A stretch of 8,097 nt of DNA from an uncultured Terrimonas sp. (lineage in GTDB: Bacteria; Bacteroidota; Bacteroidia; Chitinophagales; Chitinophagaceae): positions 1-8,097 of the forward strand of contig CAMPJQ010000102.1 of the NCBI GenBank assembly GCA_946886925.1, in the 5' to 3' direction. Under the pieces are notes generated by a model, which saw only the letters and a program-made list of their open reading frames with translations, was not told the DNA's origin and did not search any database. Position numbers and translations under genes: made by a program. How positions within the stretch are numbered: position 1 is the first letter of the stretch; each line of letters begins with the position of its first letter. Positions 5,959 to 8,097 of the stretch are shown piece after piece.

Positions 5959-6471
5959 ATGATACGTTTATTATTTGTAGCATTTGCCGTAATGATCGCC
6001 TCTTCTGTTTACGATTTTAAAGTAGAAGGATTGGAAGGCGGAACAATTGATCTTTCCCAATATAAAGGGAAAAAGATATTAATAGTGAACACCGCATCTA
6101 AATGTGGATTTACTCCTCAATATAAAGACCTGGAAGCATTATATGAGCAATACAAAGGCAAGCTGGTGGTTATTGGATTTCCTGCAAATAATTTCATGCG
6201 GCAGGAGCCCGGCACCAATGCAGAGATAAAGGAGTTTTGTGAAAAAAATTATGGAGTTACATTTCCCATGGCGGCTAAAATTTCTGTAAAAGGAGATGAC
6301 ATACATCCGTTGTTCAAATATCTTGACGACGAAGCAGAGAAACTGGGGATCAAAGATCCGGTTAAATGGAACTTTACCAAGTTTTTGATAGATGAAAAAG
6401 GAAAGTTGGTTACAGTTTTTCCAAGCAAAGTAAAACCAATGAGCGAAGAGGTTTTAAAATACCTGAACTGA
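5959..6471 (+). CDS. Glutathione peroxidase-family thiol peroxidase
   Basis: This 170-residue GPx-fold peroxidase reduces hydroperoxides; bacterial Cys forms usually take electrons from thioredoxin. The peroxidatic Cys49 is in NTASKCGFT (44-52). Trp137 and Asn138 are in KWNFTKFL. Cys94 in EFCEKNYGVTFP is placed like the resolving Cys of two-Cys enzymes. The second family motif reads GFPANNFMRQEP (73-84), so the catalytic-tetrad Gln is Asn78 here. The first residues, MIRLLFVAFAVMIASS, look like a signal peptide or anchor, suggesting a periplasmic enzyme. I use the ATG at 5959; an ATG at 5839 would add 40 residues overlapping the lipoprotein C-terminus with no family match. A weak -7-like box (TACTTTAC, 5932-5939) precedes it. 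It could be the last gene of the radA unit or have its own promoter. Confidence 0.92.
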   Translation: MIRLLFVAFAVMIASSVYDFKVEGLEGGTIDLSQYKGKKILIVNTASKCGFTPQYKDLEALYEQYKGKLVVIGFPANNFMRQEPGTNAEIKEFCEKNYGVTFPMAAKISVKGDDIHPLFKYLDDEAEKLGIKDPVKWNFTKFLIDEKGKLVTVFPSKVKPMSEEVLKYLN

Positions 6472-6486
6472 TACTGAGCTTGATAT

Positions 6487-6529
6487 AAATAAAATGCCCG
6501 CATGATTTATTCACTCGGGCATTTTATTT
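6487..6529 (+). terminator. Strong intrinsic terminator after the glutathione peroxidase gene
   Basis: Fourteen perfect base pairs join 6487-6500 to 6516-6529 around a 15-nt loop. The GC core is GCCCG/CGGGC, flanked by A-rich and T-rich arms, and more T follows (6530-6531). It begins 15 bases after the GPx stop codon and closes the radA-to-GPx run. The A-rich left arm means it could also work in the reverse direction, but no minus-strand gene needs it here. Confidence 0.85.
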
Positions 6530-6570
6530 TTACGCAACCGGTTGAGCAGCGTTTTGTCATTGCGTTATAT

Positions 6571-6578
6571 TATCTTGG
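6571..6578 (+). promoter_or_regulatory. Possible -7 promoter element for the aldose epimerase gene
   Basis: TATCTTGG matches TAnnTTTG except at the seventh base and lies 16 bases before the ATG at 6595. It is downstream of the GPx terminator, where a new promoter is needed. The -33 element is not clear. Confidence 0.3.
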
Positions 6579-6594
6579 AGATAAATCGCCGGCA

Positions 6595-7548
6595 ATGTTC
6601 GCAATAGAGAAACTTCAGCATAATGGATTTGATAAGATCCTCTTAACAGATAATGCTTCAGAAAGCAGAGTAGAGGTTGTGCCAGGGTGCGGCGCCATGC
6701 TGCATGCATTTACTGTTGGGTATGGAACGGATGCAATAAATATTATTGATAGTTATGACAACAAAAGAGCGTTTGATGAAAGTGCCGAAGCCAATGGGTT
6801 TAAGGGATTAAAGCTATCGCCCTTCCCGTGCAGGATTCCCAATGCGTCATATCGCTTTAACAACCGCCAGTATCATTTCACTAATTTTCTGCTGAATGGA
6901 TCCGCCATACACGGTTTGTTATACAAACAGCCGTTTCGGTTAGTGCAGGAACAGGCAACTGAAAATTTCGCCGGTATAAGGGTATTGCATCAATACAAAG
7001 GTGTAGATGCAGGCTATCCTTTCCCATATGACTGCATTATTGATTATCGTTTGGAAAAAGAAAATACATTAAGCATTACCACCACTATAAAAAACACAGG
7101 TGCCTCTGCCCTGCCAATATCCGATGGCTGGCATCCTTATTTTACTTTTGGAGGCAAGGTTGATGACCTGGAGCTGCAATTTCAATCACAGAAAGTGATG
7201 GAATTCATCAATCTCATTCCTTCCGGAAAAATATTGCCTTATACTGCATTCTCTTCGCCTGCCCGCATTGGTGAAACAGCATTGGACAATTCATTTGTAC
7301 TGGATTTCAGCAAAGCACAGCCCATGTGTATTTTACGCGATCCTGCCACAGGATGGCAACTGGAAATACGACCGGATAAAAGCTATCCTTATTTACAAAT
7401 TTATATTCCTCCGCACCGCAAAAGCATTGCTATTGAAAACCTCAGTGCCCCACCCGATTCATTTAATAATGGTATTGGCCTTATTACACTTGAGCCAGGA
7501 GCAGGCACCCGTTTTTTTACACAATATTCAGCAAGGAAGGAACTTTGA
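6595..7548 (+). CDS. Aldose 1-epimerase (galactose mutarotase-like)
   Basis: This 317-residue member of the galactose mutarotase-like superfamily interconverts the alpha and beta anomers of aldoses, or acts on sugar phosphates in some subfamilies. The visible active-site residues are His106 in AIHGLLY, His180 in DGWHPYF (general acid position) and Glu281 in AIENLSAPPDSFNNG (general base position, matching the LE-PD-N pattern of GalM). The C-terminal LEPGAGTRFF turn is also typical. No signal peptide is seen, so it is probably cytoplasmic. An in-frame ATG at 6502 lies inside the loop of the upstream terminator hairpin and would add 31 non-homologous residues, so 6595 is chosen. No sugar-catabolic genes are nearby, so the substrate remains open. 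The divergent GWHPYF pattern fits the YeaD-like/aldose-epimerase-related branch as well as classical GalM. Confidence 0.88.
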   Translation: MFAIEKLQHNGFDKILLTDNASESRVEVVPGCGAMLHAFTVGYGTDAINIIDSYDNKRAFDESAEANGFKGLKLSPFPCRIPNASYRFNNRQYHFTNFLLNGSAIHGLLYKQPFRLVQEQATENFAGIRVLHQYKGVDAGYPFPYDCIIDYRLEKENTLSITTTIKNTGASALPISDGWHPYFTFGGKVDDLELQFQSQKVMEFINLIPSGKILPYTAFSSPARIGETALDNSFVLDFSKAQPMCILRDPATGWQLEIRPDKSYPYLQIYIPPHRKSIAIENLSAPPDSFNNGIGLITLEPGAGTRFFTQYSARKEL

Positions 7549-7659
7549 ATTATTATCTTTTTGGTTTATTGTATTTTCCTTCGAATTTTGAATTTTATTT
7601 GTCTTTTGTAATTTGGTTTTTGGTCCTTGTATTCCATTCGTATTTTCTGGTATACTCCA

Positions 7660-8094
7660 TCACACTGCATGAATGCAATAAGTAACAACGCCCCATATTG
7701 AAAAATCTGCCGCAGACAGGTCTATATCAATTGGCGACAGTTTACGTGTTTCCGGTATCAGCCTCGTTTTATTAAAAGTTTTCTCCAGCCTGCGGATCAG
7801 CATTTCTCCGTTGAGTATGGCAATTACTATTTTACCATTTGCGGCTTTTACCGACCGGTCAACAATTACAGTATCGCCGCTGAATATGCCTGCATCAATC
7901 ATGGCATCCCCGCTCACTTTCATTAAAAAAGTTGCGGGCTTGTTGCGGATCAGTTGTTCATTGAGATCAATGCCTCTTTCCATATAATCATCAGCAGCAG
8001 CGCCAAAACCCGTGGCATTGGCATGATCCACATTCCATTGTGTAAAGCGTTTTGAACCGTTATAAGCGGTATTAAATACTATTTCGCTGTCCAT
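7660..8094 (-). CDS. UmuD-like S24-family protein with substituted catalytic dyad
   Basis: This 144-residue protein is homologous to UmuD, the LexA-like subunit that becomes active in error-prone pol V after RecA-stimulated self-cleavage. Residues 28-60 follow E. coli UmuD (TGFGAAADDYMERGIDLNEQLI against CGF-PAADYVEQRIDLNQLLI), then SGDAMIDAGI, GDTVIVDR, GKIVIAILNGE and the final IWGVVTYCIHAV. There is no DNA-binding N-terminal domain, so it is not LexA. The UmuD Ser60 position is Ala64 (GCC at 7903-7905) and the Lys97 position is Arg101 (CGC read from 7792-7794). The cleavage-site Cys-Gly aligns with Thr28-Gly29. Self-cleavage is therefore unlikely by the known mechanism. No umuC follows: the downstream neighbour is the convergent epimerase. 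The ATG at 8094 fits family length; only three upstream bases are visible, so promoter and SOS box cannot be judged. Confidence 0.85.
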   Translation of the reverse strand: MDSEIVFNTAYNGSKRFTQWNVDHANATGFGAAADDYMERGIDLNEQLIRNKPATFLMKVSGDAMIDAGIFSGDTVIVDRSVKAANGKIVIAILNGEMLIRRLEKTFNKTRLIPETRKLSPIDIDLSAADFSIWGVVTYCIHAV

Positions 8095-8097
8095 ATA

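Noticed and set aside
6502..6594. Upstream ATG at 6502 as the aldose epimerase start
   Set aside because: It lies in the loop of the 14-bp terminator hairpin and adds 31 residues with no family similarity; the ATG at 6595 gives the normal N-terminus.
7549..7659. Terminator or repeat in the T-rich convergent gap
   Set aside because: Strong T bias on the plus strand and short GAATTTT-type repeats are present, but no stable stem of useful length was found.
7660..8094. LexA repressor
   Set aside because: No N-terminal winged-helix DNA-binding domain; the length and N-terminal alignment fit UmuD.
1..8097. CRISPR array, insertion sequence, prophage or toxin-antitoxin and defence genes
   Set aside because: No regularly spaced repeats, transposase, integrase or defence-type domains were seen on either strand.

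Overview
The window comes from a member of the Bacteroidota, most likely a Chitinophagaceae-like lineage. The evidence is the style of the RodA tail, a comF-linked beta-helix lipoprotein, the general absence of Shine-Dalgarno sequences, and several copies of the Bacteroidota -7 promoter element (TAnnTTTG). No mobile element, CRISPR array, tRNA or rRNA gene was seen. The content is mostly chromosomal housekeeping and stress genes, and I found no clear new multi-gene system. The points of interest are in the details: a frameshifted rodA end, a UmuD homologue without its catalytic dyad, and a candidate small RNA in a long gene-free stretch.

Left part (1-1867): the window opens inside the 3' end of a rodA/SEDS gene, whose last 33 codons are displaced by one extra base near 179. 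A monocistronic metallo-beta-lactamase-fold hydrolase (330-1076) follows, with a perfect -7 box almost touching its start codon. It converges with a YugP-type membrane zinc metallopeptidase on the minus strand (1135-1818), and an intrinsic terminator pointing against the minus-strand gene lies between them.

Gene-free stretch (about 1819-2415): it is AT-rich and divergent between the peptidase and radA. It holds an ACAGGGGC direct repeat, a DnaA-box-like 9-mer, an exact -7 box and a 12-bp GCAA-tetraloop hairpin. Together these could be a small RNA gene or the leader region of radA.

Middle (2416-6529): radA, comF, a large lipoprotein with a beta-helix domain and a glutathione peroxidase run in the same direction with gaps of 11, 15 and 58 nt. 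They end at a strong 14-bp hairpin terminator, so they plausibly form one transcription unit. RadA processes recombination intermediates and ComF belongs to the DNA-uptake phosphoribosyltransferase-like family, so the first two genes share a DNA repair/uptake theme. The lipoprotein and peroxidase are probably cell-envelope proteins.

Right part (6530-8097): an aldose 1-epimerase-family gene (start at 6595) converges with a UmuD-like S24-family gene on the minus strand. That UmuD-like protein has Ala and Arg where the Ser-Lys dyad should be, and no umuC follows it.
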